DNA from: Sipunculus nudus
Lineage: Eukaryota > Annelida > Sipuncula > Golfingiida > Sipunculidae
Reading direction: 5' to 3'
Length of the DNA stretch: 64,000 nt
Assembly (NCBI GenBank): GCA_026874595.1
Contig: CM049317.1
Span: forward strand, 47,890,401 to 47,954,400
Shown here: piece by piece, positions 21,714 through 36,700 of the stretch
Layout of the letters: every line of letters begins with the position of its first letter
Position numbering within the stretch: the stretch's first letter is position 1
Made by a program: the position numbers and the translations under genes
The notes under the pieces: generated by a model
What the model saw: only the letters and a program-made list of their open reading frames with translations
What the model was told of the DNA's origin: nothing
The model's database searches: none

Positions 21714-23640
21714 GCCGTCTCTTAATCTCCGCGAGGTATAATTAAACACAGTGATTTTTTTACCCCTTCAGATTTTACTTTAAAAATACTGCTTATTTGA
21801 AAAATAGCACAATAATATTAATGTTCTTTTAATAATTTAGAATGATATTTATTGAGCACTTTCATTTTGTTTCTAATTTGAAGAAAGTTCCTGTTTAGAG
21901 ACACATAAAGGTAGTGGATAAAACGTACACCAGTAGAAATAAAATTAAATCATACAAAAACCAGCATGTTGCAGAAAATGGGACACTGGCCTCAACAAAA
22001 CGATGGAATATTTAACACATACCACAAATCTCTTCTTTCAATAAATATAAATTTCCACATTTTACTTACTGACGACCTGAGTGCCAAATCCTGACATTTG
22101 TTACAAAAGTTGAAATGATTGCTAATTGTTTAGTCTGGTATTGATGTATTGTGGCAAACATAATGTAAACAATTGTCATGTTCACAACGTCGATGTCTAG
22201 CAATCGCCTATAAAAGAGCGGACCGGATGAGAGGAACTGATCGTGTAAACTACCCATGTGGTGGAATCTCTTTGCTTCACGGTTTCATGTGAAAAACTAT
22301 AATATTTTACAAGTTTTAAATATTTCATATTTTATAAAATGATATAATATTTTGCCATTAACGAAATTCTAAGATCTCATCTAAAAATTTGAAAGCTAAG
22401 GCCGTGATTCATTCATAATTATCAACTTTCCATGTGAAAATTAAAGTGTGTCGTCGGACTATAAAGCCTTGTGTGAGAAGTTAATAAACTCTGTATACAT
22501 GGCGAGGGCATATACAGCTTTAAGAATATTATAACCGCCTGATTATACTCCGAAAAACGGAGTCATGTGTTTACTTAAAATGTGATTGTGATTGTGTGCA
22601 TCGGAATGATACATATGATCACATTAGTAATAAAATGCTTCGTTATTTCGCCTATTGATTGTTCAAAAGTGCCACGGTATTTTAACCGGTTCTCTTTTTC
22701 CTGAAATGAATAAGCTATACATAAATGTTATTCTGTACAATATTCTACACCATGAATCGCACTCTATGGGTGTGTAATATAAATTGGATAAAGAACGCAG
22801 ACATTAAGAACAACAAAATTGAACAAAAACGGAATTTCTGCAAACTAAATTAATAAGATTACATTGACGGCCCACATCTCTGCTTTTTCCAAACGAATTA
22901 TAATAGATTGGTAGAAAAAAAATTCAAACTAATGGGACAATTGAAATATGGTAACCAGGTAACAGGTGCAGGTGCTGTGACGCTGATTTAGCCTGTTGTA
23001 AATGTTATCACTGTTGGTTTGTGCGATTTGCATAGCTACAAGGGCACCCGTTATAAAATGTTAAAAAAGGCAGTAAATAATGCTTGTCAGTAACTTATTT
23101 GTATAAATATACATAATAAGTTACTTACAAGCATTTTTTACTGGTTTAGCGCTTAGAAAGGGCAGGGATGGTTTATATAGTTGATTGAAAACTGTTCAAG
23201 TCAAAATTTGTACCAACAAAGATTCGAGCGCCTGAGCTCAGTCCCAACGGTATCTTTACCTAAGTATAGCAACATGCAATCGTCCATGAGCATATCACCG
23301 GGTTGCTTGAAACATGACTTCTTCTGAGCACTTGCCATATTTGTATTTTACAACAAAACTGCTGAAACAACTGTTATGAAATTCTTTCGCATCATCTGCT
23401 ATGAAGAGGTTCAAATCCTCACACTCATCATATACTTACATGAATTTTGACTTCTGTGCCTGCAACCTCCCATTATTAACTATGCACTTTATTGCGAGAC
23501 TAAAGCAAGGTGCATGTATACAACATAAAGGCCATTAGCTAATCGCCTCATAAGTTGGCTCCTACTGACGGCTTACTTGTACACCTGTGAAAAAAGGTAG
23601 CAGCACCCACCGACTTATATGTGTCTTATATGTGTCCATA
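21714..23640. other. AT-rich non-coding DNA
   Basis: No supported gene or element boundary. Confidence 0.4.
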
Positions 23641-23682
23641 ATCCAGTCTGGTTGACGTGTATGTGATGGCGTTCTATTACAG

Positions 23683-23772
23683 ACCGGGATGGCGAGTCGC
23701 AGAATTCTGTAACAGAAAAATACTTCTTCCCGTGTCCTAGCAACAAAAGAAAGAAGACGCTAGCCCCTTCAA
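23683..23772 (+). CDS. Possible isolated exon, product unknown
   Basis: A 90-bp segment between a good acceptor (GCGTTCTATTACAG) and a strong donor (CAA|GTGAGT). Only one frame is open throughout: RDGESQNSVTEKYFFPCPSN then KRKKTLAPS, starting and ending in phase 1, so it could be a symmetrical cassette exon. I recognise no family. The basic KRKK stretch is all that stands out. No partner exon was identified, so it may be chance. Confidence 0.25.
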
Positions 23773-23774
23773 GT

Positions 23775-25960
23775 GAGTCCCTTGTATATTATATGAATAT
23801 GGTGAAAAACTTATGAATATATAACAAAGTATGCGTTATGACTTTATGAGAAATGAGGACGTAACCGTGTAATCAAAACGTGAAATAAACAGTTGGTAAA
23901 TTAAGTTTAATTGTTTACGGCTAAAGTTAAATGTCCTTGCAAAATTATGCTTAATTACACACACTTGTATTAAACAAACACGGCATAAAATGTAAATAGT
24001 GTTTGCAATAGACTGAATCTAAAGCGACAGACACTGTGTTTTTTATTTTTGCCAGCCAGAAGGATACCATGACCACAAACAAGCCATAATTATAGGTTGC
24101 TGGAGACATATATATCACGAGTAATTGAGAATTTTACCTCGATGCTACTGTTGCCATATATACCTACGTTTCTTTATTTGTATGAAATGTTTCTATAAGA
24201 TATTGTGACATGAAATACTTTGATTCTTTCATACGAAACGACAAGAAAATGCAGAATGAAATTTTACCATGACGAGAGAAAAATTAGAATAAGGAAATAA
24301 AGAGGCATCATACAGATATTTAATGAATATAATTATATGCACATTTATAGTAGCCCAGTTGTTTTTTGTATATATTTAATGTATATGAGAGAAAACTTAC
24401 AATGTTGTCCATGTTAAAAGAAGCCTAGCTTTTGAGTCAATAACTGCTCCTTGAGCCAGATGTTTACAAATATATGCCTTAGGTCTGACACATCATTTAG
24501 TAGGATATCGCCTTTCCCTGTCGGGTTCATCGATGTTACAATGAAACGGCCTCCTTTGTGGAATTACACCTATACATCGGGTCATTCTCTACATTTATTT
24601 CATAATTCAGCATATCGATTTACACATCAATAAATGTATTTTTTCCTGAGGAAACTATTATGTAGTTATTACCAAAGTACAGCTTAGACGATACTTTACC
24701 CTTGCAAAAATGCCTTTATTTATTCATGAACAAATTTGATGAGGTTGTTCATCACTGGGGTAAATACACAGTACCTTATTGCTTCCATCGGACATTCACT
24801 ATACCTTTAATTGTATTTTCCCCCAATCCAATACCTTGCCTATAATTAATCAATACATACACATGACAAACTTATTGATAGACATGACATTGATAGACAT
24901 ATAATGCAGCAATAAAACGTTGCTTGCGCAAATATTGTCCGTTGTGTCTGGTCCAGCATTTCCAATTTAAATGAACTGCAAATATCTATCGCAGAAGAAC
25001 ACCGTTAATTCCATAAGACAATGTAAAATAGAGAAAAATTAAGGTTTTTTAAGTAATTCGAATGAATTCCAGAAAAAAAACCCCACTTAGTCATGTTCTA
25101 CTGATTTCAACCCATACTTTCGTAAAATAGCCTTGCATGACATTTAAGGAAAGTATATTTCTTATATATCACATACCCTGGTGATCTTCTTCACACTATA
25201 TACGTGCTTAATAAGCGTAATTAAATATAATGACTTTGCACTTTATCCTGTGAGGTTACTCTGTAAGAAAAGTGCAAGTCAGTGCGTCTCTAGAAATGGA
25301 CTTATGGCACGCCAACGGGCACCTGACATAGGGATTGATTATACACTCGACGGTTCTCTTTCCTGATTTCCCTTGACGCAGAAACAGAAACCTTGAATTA
25401 ACGTTTATACTCGTGGATTATTAACAGCTCAAAAACTGCCTCAGGCAGAAGAAAACTCAGTTAACGATCATCACTATCAAGTCAAAATATTTTATATCGG
25501 CACGTACTTCTAAAGTTTTTTTTGGCGGATATGAAAATAGAAAGAGTACTCATCAGTTTAAGCGTAATATTAAACATGCGCTTTATCTTGAGCGTGTCTT
25601 AACTTAGGTGCATGAATAGCAATTTAATTTTTTTTTTAAATATGCACATTTGACTAAAGTATTATTGTAAGTTGCAATGAACAGTTGGTAATTCTCTTGA
25701 CTTAATCCCCCGCATTTTTCGGAATTTCAGCGCTCTTCAGCCGTTGCTCTGGTGATCTTATATTCATTAAATGAAATGTTTTAGCCAGTCTACACCTCAG
25801 ACGACATGACGACATCGTGATCACGGTCGGTATTGTGGAGGAGGCTGGGATGTTCAACAGAACGTTATAGTATTAACTCTTTGCCAGTCTACATCATTAA
25901 TTGTGACACCTTAAGGACACAAACAGAAAGAATGCCAGGAACTGGCGTAATTAATGCATT
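23775..25960. other. AT-rich non-coding DNA
   Basis: Nothing recognised between the possible exon and the solo LTR. Confidence 0.4.
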
Positions 25961-25967
25961 TGGTTAC

Positions 25968-26768
25968 TGTTACAGGTGCTCTTTTTATTATGTGACACGG
26001 GCGTAACTCCTGTTGTGGCACTCGTGTCTGGCCGCGTATTACATTCTTAGTTTAATCCGTACTGGTTGAACTCTTGTTGTCGTGCTGGCTTGGGGCGAGA
26101 TCACGTGTACACCATGGTGTGTTGAGGCACGGCGATGTTTTCTAGAGAGTTCCTGAAACGCGTGTTTACTGTTGAGTAGGGTCCTTATAGACTTATCGAG
26201 TAGTGGAAAATTCTCGGCTTGGGGTGAGAAGGTATATAAAGGGGCTGTTTTTTTTTAGAACCAGGCAGAGAAAACAGCAGACAGATTCCAGCGGACGCAG
26301 AAGCTTGTGTCAGTTTCTAGAACCTTATCCGACGAATGCGGCAATTATAGATGTTCTAAGACTTTCTCCTGGATTTTATGCATTTGCACTTCAGTTTACT
26401 TTCTGGGTTGTTGCAAGAACTTTCCACTGGACTGTCATTCTCCGAGAGTTTACATTTAAAGGACTTATCGTTGTGATGGCGTTGGTATCCAGGTACTGGG
26501 CACATACATTATTTTCTCTGTGGTTGTATTGAATTGTTGCTATACCGCTGTTATACTGAATAATTGTATTGATTTAGTGTATTGTAATGTTAGGGTTGTT
26601 TTAAGAATAAATTATAGTTATTTGTTAACAAGAAAAACCACTGACTTCTTTATTCATTCCCCTAGACATTTCACACTGCCTTGTGTTACAGAATCTATTT
26701 TTTTATCTCCGTTACAGAATTTGTGTTCATCACGCATACGTGATATGTTTATATTAGGTTCCGTAGCA
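25968..26768 (+). mobile_element. Solo LTR of a Ty3/Gypsy-type retrotransposon
   Basis: An 801-bp sequence with TG...CA ends (TGTTACAGGTGC to GTTCCGTAGCA), flanked by the perfect 5-bp target duplication GTTAC at 25,963-25,967 and 26,769-26,773. It is colinear with the LTR at 39,558-40,333, which follows pol remnants. A TATA box (TATATAAA, 26,233-26,240) and polyadenylation signal (AATAAA, 26,606-26,611) are in the expected order. No internal region remains, as expected after recombination between two LTRs. Open frames within it, including a 109-codon one, have no support as genes. Confidence 0.88.
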
Positions 26769-26774
26769 GTTACA

Positions 26775-29700
26775 TGATCCACTGTGGACTTAAATGACTC
26801 CAAAATTATGTCGCGCGTAAGAAAAATTATTTCGAGTGTACTACTTCCAAGTATAAATGCTACATAGTAAAGCGGCTAATGGATAAGCAAACATTTGTCC
26901 TTCAGTTGTCCTAGCCATAATATACATCAGTCCATGGTGAAATGTGGTCAACAAATCATTAAGGTAAAACGTATGAAAATAAACGTGAACATTCTTCATT
27001 CTTCTTCCAACCAATACAAGTAATAGGTTCTAATCGTTTCACAGTAATATGTCTTAAAAAATCTTTGTTCATGAAGTCAAGAACAATAGTAGTTTGGACG
27101 AATAATTAAGGCTTAGGCTATTGGCGGCTGGTATACCCCTGTTTATACCCCTGTTAATAATTTATCAAAGAGGATTATAGAAGCATTCATGGTCATTGTA
27201 TACAGTCTTTTTCATTATTTCCTATGTTTTGGTAAACGTTAAGCCCGTTTCATAAATCATCCGTTGACAAATCAACTGTGATGGATGTCAACGTTACATT
27301 TCGAAACCAAAAGACGGAAGGGGAAGCTGATTTAAAACCTCTTGACGAGAGGTATTCTCAAATGATCTGTATATATAAAATGTCGTTAATCGTTAATTAT
27401 ATTTAAACTTTGTGCTGCTATTGTATTGATAAATCAACTTATATAATTATGTTGAATCATTGAAGTATAGAGAGGAAACAGCAGAAATCGTGCTTCTTCC
27501 TCTCACTGCCTTGTCTGTATTCTCATTAACAGTTTCGCTGCTGATTACGGTACTTAAAAGTTTTGGGTGTAGTAATACGACTACATGTACTTACTAATGC
27601 AGTGATGAGTGATGCGAAACTGTACTTTTGTCATTTATTAAAAGATTAATATTTGCTTTTCATACAATGATACAAGTCATCAAGTGTAAAACAAATCGAT
27701 CATTGGTCCGTGTTATAATTGGGTACTTAATAGTGTAGCGACTCTTCTTTCTAGTTGATGTTTGAATAATATATGTGTGTGTGTATTCTAGTATTACATG
27801 TATTCTAGTATTAACAGAAGCAGACTGTTTCATTACCGATCAAGGGACAGCCATTAATAATAAGCCATGGCAGAATTCATATTTCATTGTGGTATAACTT
27901 GACAAGTTTTATTAGAAATCTTACCAGCTAATTCATACTTATTGAGCATTAGGTCAAATGCACAGATTCAGTGACTTATGTGAGCAGACCTTTGGTTCTA
28001 TCAGGCGTTATCACATGTTGCACAGAAGAAAGTAATCAATATGGTTTATCCGCTGGTAGCCACCAGACACCCGGCGTGACATCACGCTATCCATTTTTAA
28101 AAGAGGTCATGATCGGTTAATGGATCACTGATGTGTCCTGTTGGCGTTAACTATGTGCAGAAGAAGCTTCATAGTGTCTCATACATCGAAGAACGATCAC
28201 TTTGTGTTATGGACATTTCTTTCTCAAAATACACAAAGACTTGTTGAAAATTTATAGTGTACCTTGTAAAGCCTAGGCTTGAATTATATATTACAGTTTA
28301 CATGTAAATATAAGTAGGTAATGTAGCGTTACATACACAACTGAAAAGAGAATTGTCAGTCTATTTGCTTCTTAAAATATGTTAGTATGATAGACTGAAT
28401 TATATCGAAATGAAAATGGATAGACAAAATGTACTGACTTGTCTTTTAAGAATATTATAAACCACTAAGACATCATGAACATACAGTCATATCAATTATT
28501 TCAGACTTTTAGGAAGGGTCATTAGCAATTCCTGATCAATATAACGCTTCCGCCTCTCTGTAAGTGGACAAAATAACATTCAACAAAACGAACTTCTCAA
28601 ACAAAACATGTAAAAAAACATGTAAAAATAGTTAGAAATATATACCGAATTAACTCGGGGCCGCAAATACTGAGAATCACTTAATGCTTTTGAACAGACT
28701 TTTGGTTTTAACGGCACAGTATAAAACAACACCGTCTCCCTTCATTCCCGATTTCGGATAATAGAAGCATGTGGTGGTTGCTCACAGTTTGTTTGTGAAG
28801 GATTACTGAGATCAGAACAATGACAGAAAGTTTTATGAGAACTGTCATATTGTCTGCCGGTAGATCGGAAAAAAAGAAAACGTCATGACTGGACTGTGTA
28901 AATATCCCTCTTGTGAATTAAGTCTGGCAGAAACATTTATAGAATGCTAACACCGTGAAAAAAAATATAAAAATATCACATATATATCTGTCACCTCGAA
29001 ATTATGTTGGACAATAAATACAATGAATTTTAAATTTAATGACCGACTGGTTTCTCCTATTTTATTTGCCAAAGTAAATATAAATCGAGAGGCAAGTGAT
29101 CACGTTTTTAAAGTAAAGGTCGTTATAAGGTAAGCACAAGATTGCCATTCTCATAACTCACACTTGTTATACGTGTAGCGGAGACATTGCAAAAATATAT
29201 GAATTTTTATGCGAGTACAATTTTTGACCCTACGATTTTGCGAGTATCCCGAGCATGTCGACTCGACTCACTTAGGGCGCTTTTGGGGTGAGGCAAGTGT
29301 TGATCTACAAATGAGCTTTCTCCTCGTTTTGAAATTTGTCTGATAAATAATTGCATTTTAGTATCTTATTCATTATAGGTGTGCTATAAGAATTGTAGAA
29401 TATATATTATATACGCTAAATAGCAAATATTGGTTCGGTGCATTACTATTTGAGTTGTGATACATTTTAGTATCAGGTATCACGAAGTATTATGAAGAAC
29501 AGACTAAATGATGATGAAAGTTTCAAAGCAAATGGAAGTAGGATCCTGAATGGGGTTCCTTTGAACATGATTATTGTTATTTATGGTAACTCCCGCATTT
29601 GCGTATCAGCGCCATCTAGTATTCAAACTTTGAACGATTTAGAAGTTTAAGATATCCATCTTTTCGATTAAACGTTATCTCTTATCATATTTAAACTCAA

Positions 29701-30130
29701 TGTAGTGAAGCTTTATGTATTCCTGTTGCATACATCTCGGCTATGCTTCTCCCCGACTCTGTCCATCTTCGTCTGTCGTCTCTCCTTCTGACCTACATGT
29801 TAAATGCAAATCCTAGCATATTATTAGAGACCGGAATGAATAAATACTATAATTAACGTGTATTTTGTACCTAAAACCTATGGACATGTCTTTTACCACT
29901 TCTGTCTCATAAAACGTTGAATAGAGCATTTAAATGGGAAGAAAACTTATAAAGCCTCCGCATTTCCATTCAACATTACATTTGTGTAGTGCTTTGATGT
30001 TTTTAATATGGGTACATTTAATGTCTTGGTCAATTCAATTAGCCTGTCAAATTTGATAATACAAATATGTATCTAACATATATTTAAGCCCTCAGCATTT
30101 AGCCTGCTTACTTGGTTTACTGTAATAATC
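26775..30130. other. AT-rich non-coding DNA
   Basis: No exon, RNA gene or element structure that I can support. Confidence 0.4.
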
Positions 30131-30131
30131 T

Positions 30132-30134
<3 letters not shown>

Positions 30135-30172
<38 letters not shown>
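30135..30172. repeat. (TA)n microsatellite
   Basis: About 19 TA units. Confidence 0.95.
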
Positions 30173-30176
<4 letters not shown>

Positions 30177-30511
30177 TGTATAATAAATCTATATTGGCAA
30201 TGTATTCTTCATAATCAGACGCTGTCTTGCTTTTCAAATTTCATTTTCATCGTGACATTTAAGCAATATCATCTACTTACTGTATGTCACGGTAAAATTT
30301 GTTTTCTCGTGTATAACAAATTACAAACAACATGCTCGAATATTGCATCATATTTAACCAGTCATGCTAATACCTCTATGCGCCACGGAGTCTCTCATAC
30401 ATTCAAACTACAGATATGAATCTTTTAAATTGATATTCCATTGCCTTTGGAACAGTTTACATCGATCTATCTGAAGTGCAGAAGCCTTTGAGATGGCATA
30501 TAAGTGTAGAG

Positions 30512-30530
30512 GCTCTCAGTGTCTGAGAGC
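30512..30530. other. Short perfect hairpin GCTCTCAG-TGT-CTGAGAGC
   Basis: An 8-bp perfect stem with a 3-base loop in otherwise AT-rich DNA. No wider structure was traced and no function is implied. Confidence 0.35.
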
Positions 30531-30759
30531 TGCCCAAAAATATTTACATAATTTGATTTGTCTCTAATATATACTTTACTCTCAATAGCCCTTTACATTA
30601 TTCAATTGGAGGAAAACTGGGACAATGTTGAAGAGTAAATCTCCTTATACTAACACACAATTTGTTACTCTTAGGAAAGACATTTCCCGTAGTAAACATA
30701 GGTGTGTGTCAGGCGGTCAAAGCAAGGACATATTTAATTAAACCAAGAATTGTCCTTAA

Positions 30760-30762
<3 letters not shown>

Positions 30763-30797
<35 letters not shown>
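30763..30797. repeat. (TA)n microsatellite
   Basis: About 17 TA units. Confidence 0.95.
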
Positions 30798-30799
<2 letters not shown>

Positions 30800-33700
30800 A
30801 ACAAATAAAATATAAACAATATAAAAGAGATGATTCATGTTGTGCATAAACAATTTCGTAATGTAAAGTATTACACGTTGACTCGGAAGACTGAGAATTG
30901 ACTGAAGGTTTAGTATCTGCGGTTTATTATTAAGCCAGCTATAAACATCAACAGCTAATATACACGCACAAACACACACAGGTGTTGTTACGTAAAGATA
31001 ATGCAAGCTAATAGACAAACGAAAGAATTAATGAGGAAAAGACAGAGATACAAATGATGGCACCTACTCACTTCAACTGGTTAACGCTTAGGGCTGGATG
31101 CTGCTTCGAGCAATTAATGTGTAATCGGTTTTAGCGTCAATTGTCCTTGTCCTGGTGATACTCATACACTCAATAAGTACTCACGTACAATGTGTTTTCA
31201 CAACTACACTATCGTTTCTGTTAGAGTCGTCTCGGAGAGCTCGGTTCAAAGATGATTTCCCCGGAGATCCTGGGACGCGTATTGATTTAGTGCGAAGAGA
31301 CCGTCACACTCCTAAGGAGGAGGAGTACAACAGTCCTGGCTAAAGGGGAGATCAAAATAATAATATCCCTTCAGCAGCCAACCCGGGTACTCCATCATAT
31401 AGAGTTAAGAAAAATAGAAATGTTACCAGAAATATAAATGATACCAGAAATAGGCTATGATAAAATGGTATCATGAAAACAATATTCTAGTATAGGTGGA
31501 CTAGTACATATTTGTATAATTTGTATAGATTCCATTTAGTTTGGAAGTGTTTAGCATTTGCTACGTGCTAGCATTACAGCTTATTAATCTCTCTTAGTGT
31601 GATGCTAACTATTTGTTATCCTAGATAATTTGTTACGTCTTAATGTTTTTTCTGAGGTAAGAATCTTATTTCCTTATTTCGAGTATAGATTTCAATGCTC
31701 TGTCTTATGCATTCTAATCTTAACTGTTTAACTTCATAATAAATAACAAGAAAACATACACTTGCATAAAAGTCACCTTGACCTAAAACATTTTCAATAA
31801 CAGTTCAAACAGCGCCTTCTAATAGGTGTCTGATACACCGATATCTTAATATTCTAGGCCATGATATACGGAGTAATAATAGGTCACTACACCGGATGTT
31901 TTTTATATGTTTTGAAAAAAAATTATTCTATTTACATATCCATCACTGTGTTTTAATTGCATTTCATACCTGAAGTAGACTAGGTCGCACATTTGCAAGA
32001 ACCATAACCATTATCATGTCTTTTAACGTTTCCCATTATGCCCAATACGTTTATTTCCCACAACAATGTAGACGAAAAAAGTAAACAGATAAAGACACCA
32101 CTCTGAACTCGTAGGTGCTATAATGTCATAAGGCAATATTGATTAATATGTATGTATTCTATAAATGTATGTATGTTTGTGTGAGACAGCCAAACAAGAG
32201 CAACTACTTCTCGAACCAACATTAAAAATTAAGGTCCAGTCAAACGCTGACGATCAATATCTTACCCGTCCGAAGTTGACTTCAAACGAGGTAGGTTCAA
32301 CATGGAAAAATATTTGAAATTAGGTTTAGTTATTATTTAAAATATCCGATAATATTGTTTATATCATTAACTTACGCTATTTATGCAGGGGAGTAATTTT
32401 CTGGAACCGTTACGCTGCTTTCCTTTTCAATTCTAGTGTCGGGCAAGAATCAGCCCAGACCACCAATTCACTAATCGTTTGAAAACGAATTCCGGCATAC
32501 CGCGGATAGACAAATCACTTCTCTTTCAGTACGCTCTTTACACAGCGCTTTAACTATATGCCTATTACCTATATCGTAAGCGCTGTTTGTTATGACCTCG
32601 TATCCTGAATTGCTACACCAGAGGGGAGCACTTTATTTTTGTCCAATCAGATGATACTTTGTGCTGGAAGACACTGCCAAGCGAGGAATACACGGAGCCA
32701 ATCATGTTAATTTCGTTTTGAGTGACAGCTCATCGCCCCGGTAACCGTCTGTAGTTCAAACGAAACGTAACAACAAAGGCTTCGTGCACACCTCGCTGGC
32801 TGGTTTCAGTTCTACAGACAACAATTACAAGGCTACGCTAACACAGTCATAATGTCATAATCGAATCGGTCGATGATGCGAGAATGCAGAGGGAGCAATT
32901 ACAATTCGACCGTAAACTGTCACGGCGGCGCTTGAAGCGCAGCTATGATCGGAGCCAGGATGCCTGTCGAGTGTTTGTTTATTGGCATCTGGTTGGCTGC
33001 TTGCCACATCATACGCACGTTTTTTTTCAGCGGACAACGAACCGCCATCTAGTGTCTAAATATATCTTAAACGGTCAAAGCTGGCAGCGTGAAAATCAGT
33101 TGCGCAAGATTTCCTCTGCCTCGGGAGCGTACTCTTTCAGGTGTTTTTCTTTCTTTATGAGTATATATGTCATATTGATTTACAAGCTCGTGAATGAATA
33201 AGCAATTTGAATAGAGCGCGAGTGTCTTTTTATAATTGTGTCTGAAAAAAGCATTTTTATATATTAGTTCCGGGTGCAATGGAATGACTTTGCATTCCTA
33301 CATATAACAGGCATTACGTTTTGGATGTAAGGAGTAATATAGAGTTATAGAAGTCGTGACAAGTTTCCTATTACTACAGGAAAGAGTCTAGGCGATGTTT
33401 CCCCCTGGTAATATCCTGTACTATTAGAAAATAATGAGCATGGGAAGCATAATAGAAACCTATTTATCTGGCCATCCAGTGGTGCACGTATCTTTCTACT
33501 ATATCACTTATGCCAATTTGTTCACGTATGATTTGACGTATGTAAAAAAACACTTCATGTTTTTTTTTATGCTAGAAAGCAATCAGAACTAATAAGCTAA
33601 TTCCTGGTCCGTTTCAAATCACATGGTTTCTCAGTATTGTTGATATTTGTTGATGCATTTAAAAAATCTTGGACACATACAGGCATAACCGTGCCATTTT

Positions 33701-36700
33701 GTTCTTTGGCATAGTTTATGCCGTCGTAAAATACACCATAATTATTTTCTACTACATTATTATTGTACATAGTATTATTTAATTATATAACAGTATGTCT
33801 CATCAGGTTACTACTTTCTACCAAAGAAGCATTTCCATACAGATTTTAGGCGTAGGACAAATGTATATGCATCGGTCACTTTTACGGTTATGGATATTAA
33901 AAAGCAAAAAAAAGTGGTATATTCATCAAAGTGGATTGGCTTAGAATACTGAAATGATAAAGATAAATAAATCGTGGCATGGTGCATGTGAAGGCCAAAA
34001 TGGGAATTAAAATAGCATCCGTCAAACACACCCCGTCAGCGAGGAGCGGTGTATATTTCACAAAAAAAGGATATGGAACTAATGCATGACGAATTCTCCT
34101 CTTGGAACTGTTTATTCACTAATATAAATTCGCATCAAATTGGTTTTGTACTGCCTTCAGAACAATGAATTACAATTTTTTTTACCAGGGATAATGTCCT
34201 ATTTGAGTTAATATGGCCTGATAGAATGAGAGGTCCTAATGTTATATAATTTCTAACTGCATTACACTTAGATTACCTGCATGTAACCAGAGGTGAATAC
34301 TTATCATTATTTTCACAAAAATTTGTTTTCTATCGATGAATTAAGTTTCTGCATTTATCATTAATACTTAAGTTCATTAACACCGAAAACCCTCAACAAA
34401 ACACAAAAGCAAGGAAAAATAAACACCGTAGGTGTTACTGAGCACAGTTTAAATGAATAATAAAACACATCTTAACCACGTAATGGTGACGTCATCCTGA
34501 CATGTTTTCGTGCAACCAAACTTTTTTGCCGGGTTGTTTATTCTTGCTGTGATTAGATAGGGATTAATCAATTAATCTGAACTACAGATAATCACGGCAT
34601 AGAGGGCCACACAAAGTGTTATCCTTCATGTTATCAAATGCAAAGAACAATATCATGTTTATCATAATCTAGATGACTTTACTTTGTGATGGAAATATTC
34701 TTGAATGTTTTATATAAGGGGATAGTATGATGCATTTTAACACTACTATTGTCAAACGACATATTATCTCTCTTACATGTGTTCTACCTAATTATACACT
34801 TGAAGGTCGATTACATACATCTTTCAGGGGTTAGGTAAGTTTTCATGTAACAGGTAACTTTTTTCTCTTGTTTGATGCATGAATAATAAAATATTTTGTT
34901 TTAATGTCTCAAATGTCGGGCCCTGTGTGTGCTGTGGCAGGAGGCAGTATCCGCGCGGGCTTCCAAATGTCCATCAAGTAGACGTTTTATACTTAAATAC
35001 CAGGACGGTCAGGAGACACATATTTTGTGATTTAGGATTAAGGGATTAGCGTTATTATAACTTCATTCGCCCCTGAAATTTAACTGATCGTTCCTCGTAA
35101 ATTACTTCACCAGGTTAACTACCCTTACCTGTATTGCTGCTTACTATAATATTACGATGACATCCCGAGGATGATCTTTTGTTTACTAACACATAAGAAA
35201 ATCATAAAATGTCTACATAATACGGGGAGATCGATCAGGGGTTTAGACACCGTGATTACAATAGACATAAAGTAACCCAGGGCAACATTTAAGATCAACA
35301 GTAGCAATTTGTAGAAAGTAGAAAGTTGTAGCAATGTCGCCTCGGCAGCCTTCCCTTAAATTATATTGATAGGGGATATAGTGAGTGAACAGGCAAAAAA
35401 TACGGTTTCAGTCATGTTAACTATATTTTGACGAAACGACTTGCTGAGTGTCCGTTGACAGGTTCCAAGGTACACAGAGCCTGCATTTATATTTGCTTTA
35501 CGAATGAAAAAAGGAAACCTCATTGTTGATTTTTTAATTAAACACAAGACAGTTTAAAGGCGATTCGCAGAATAATCTATACTCATATCCGAAAATATTC
35601 GGGAATTCATAGAAGTAATAAATGGCCTCTTAATTACACGAAAAAGGTTTAATTGCTGTAATTAAAAAGTTATGTTTAAATCATTAAAAAATGTTGTGTA
35701 AGTACAATAAAACAAATTCAACATAATAGCATCAACATCTGAGAGAATTTATGGTCATAATGAACATGGAAGAAACATGATGTGGTACACAGCATAAAGA
35801 AACATAACTGAACCGCAAATAAGAATGACATGAATAAGTCTCATTATCTTAACTTTCAACTAAGAAAAACCGAGAGAGCTTATCAATTAACCTTTCGTTT
35901 GCAATAAAACATTGATTAGTCAAGTTAATCCCACTGGAGGGAAATGTCTGGCCACTGGGGATAACATCTCCCAGCCGTCCTCTAATAGATCGACTGGTAG
36001 TTAAGAGGCTGAAGAAACTGTTACGTAATGATCCTTAAATCTAGACACTCTTCTTAGTCTCCTTCAATAAAACTGAAAATTTTCCAAACGCATGTGATTC
36101 CGGGGATTAATTTGTGAGAAGTAGGGTGAACATAAGCCTATAACTTAAGTATAGTATTAAGTGGTAAATGTAGAATGGTTCCTGTGAGTCAGTAATGAAC
36201 TGTAATTTTCTGGACCTTAGATGTAATTGAAACTGGGCACATTGATACATTTATGACTTGCAGTTGTTCCTTTGAGAGGAATTCTTAGCTTCCTATTCTG
36301 ACTTTAATGCATTATCATACAGAAGGACGCAAGTAAACGGAGTTAGTAGTGGGACAGCTTGAAACAACAAAATTAGTCGGCCGTTGTGCTGATGTCATCA
36401 ATATGAAATCAGAATTTAGATACACTACTCAGCCCACATTCCAATATCCTCCTAGCCAACATTCCATTGTCCTCCTATGTAGAACAATTCACTTTTAATA
36501 CTTTTCGGAATTCCTGATGTTTGGAAAATGATTTCAGGCGGAAAGATAGTAAGACTTATTACATAGTTTGTTTTACATATCTGTATATAATCTGTTTTAC
36601 ATATCTGTATATTATCTGTATATTATCTATATATTATTAGTATGATTGCGGAAAAATTCATGAGCAAATGATTCGATTGATGGAACCCTTATTCCTTTGA

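Noticed and set aside
26203-26777. Open frames of 109 and 85 codons
   Set aside because: They lie inside the solo LTR, which is regulatory rather than coding.
32884-33201. 105-codon open frame
   Set aside because: No domain recognised and overlapping open frames on both strands; composition alone is not enough for a gene call.
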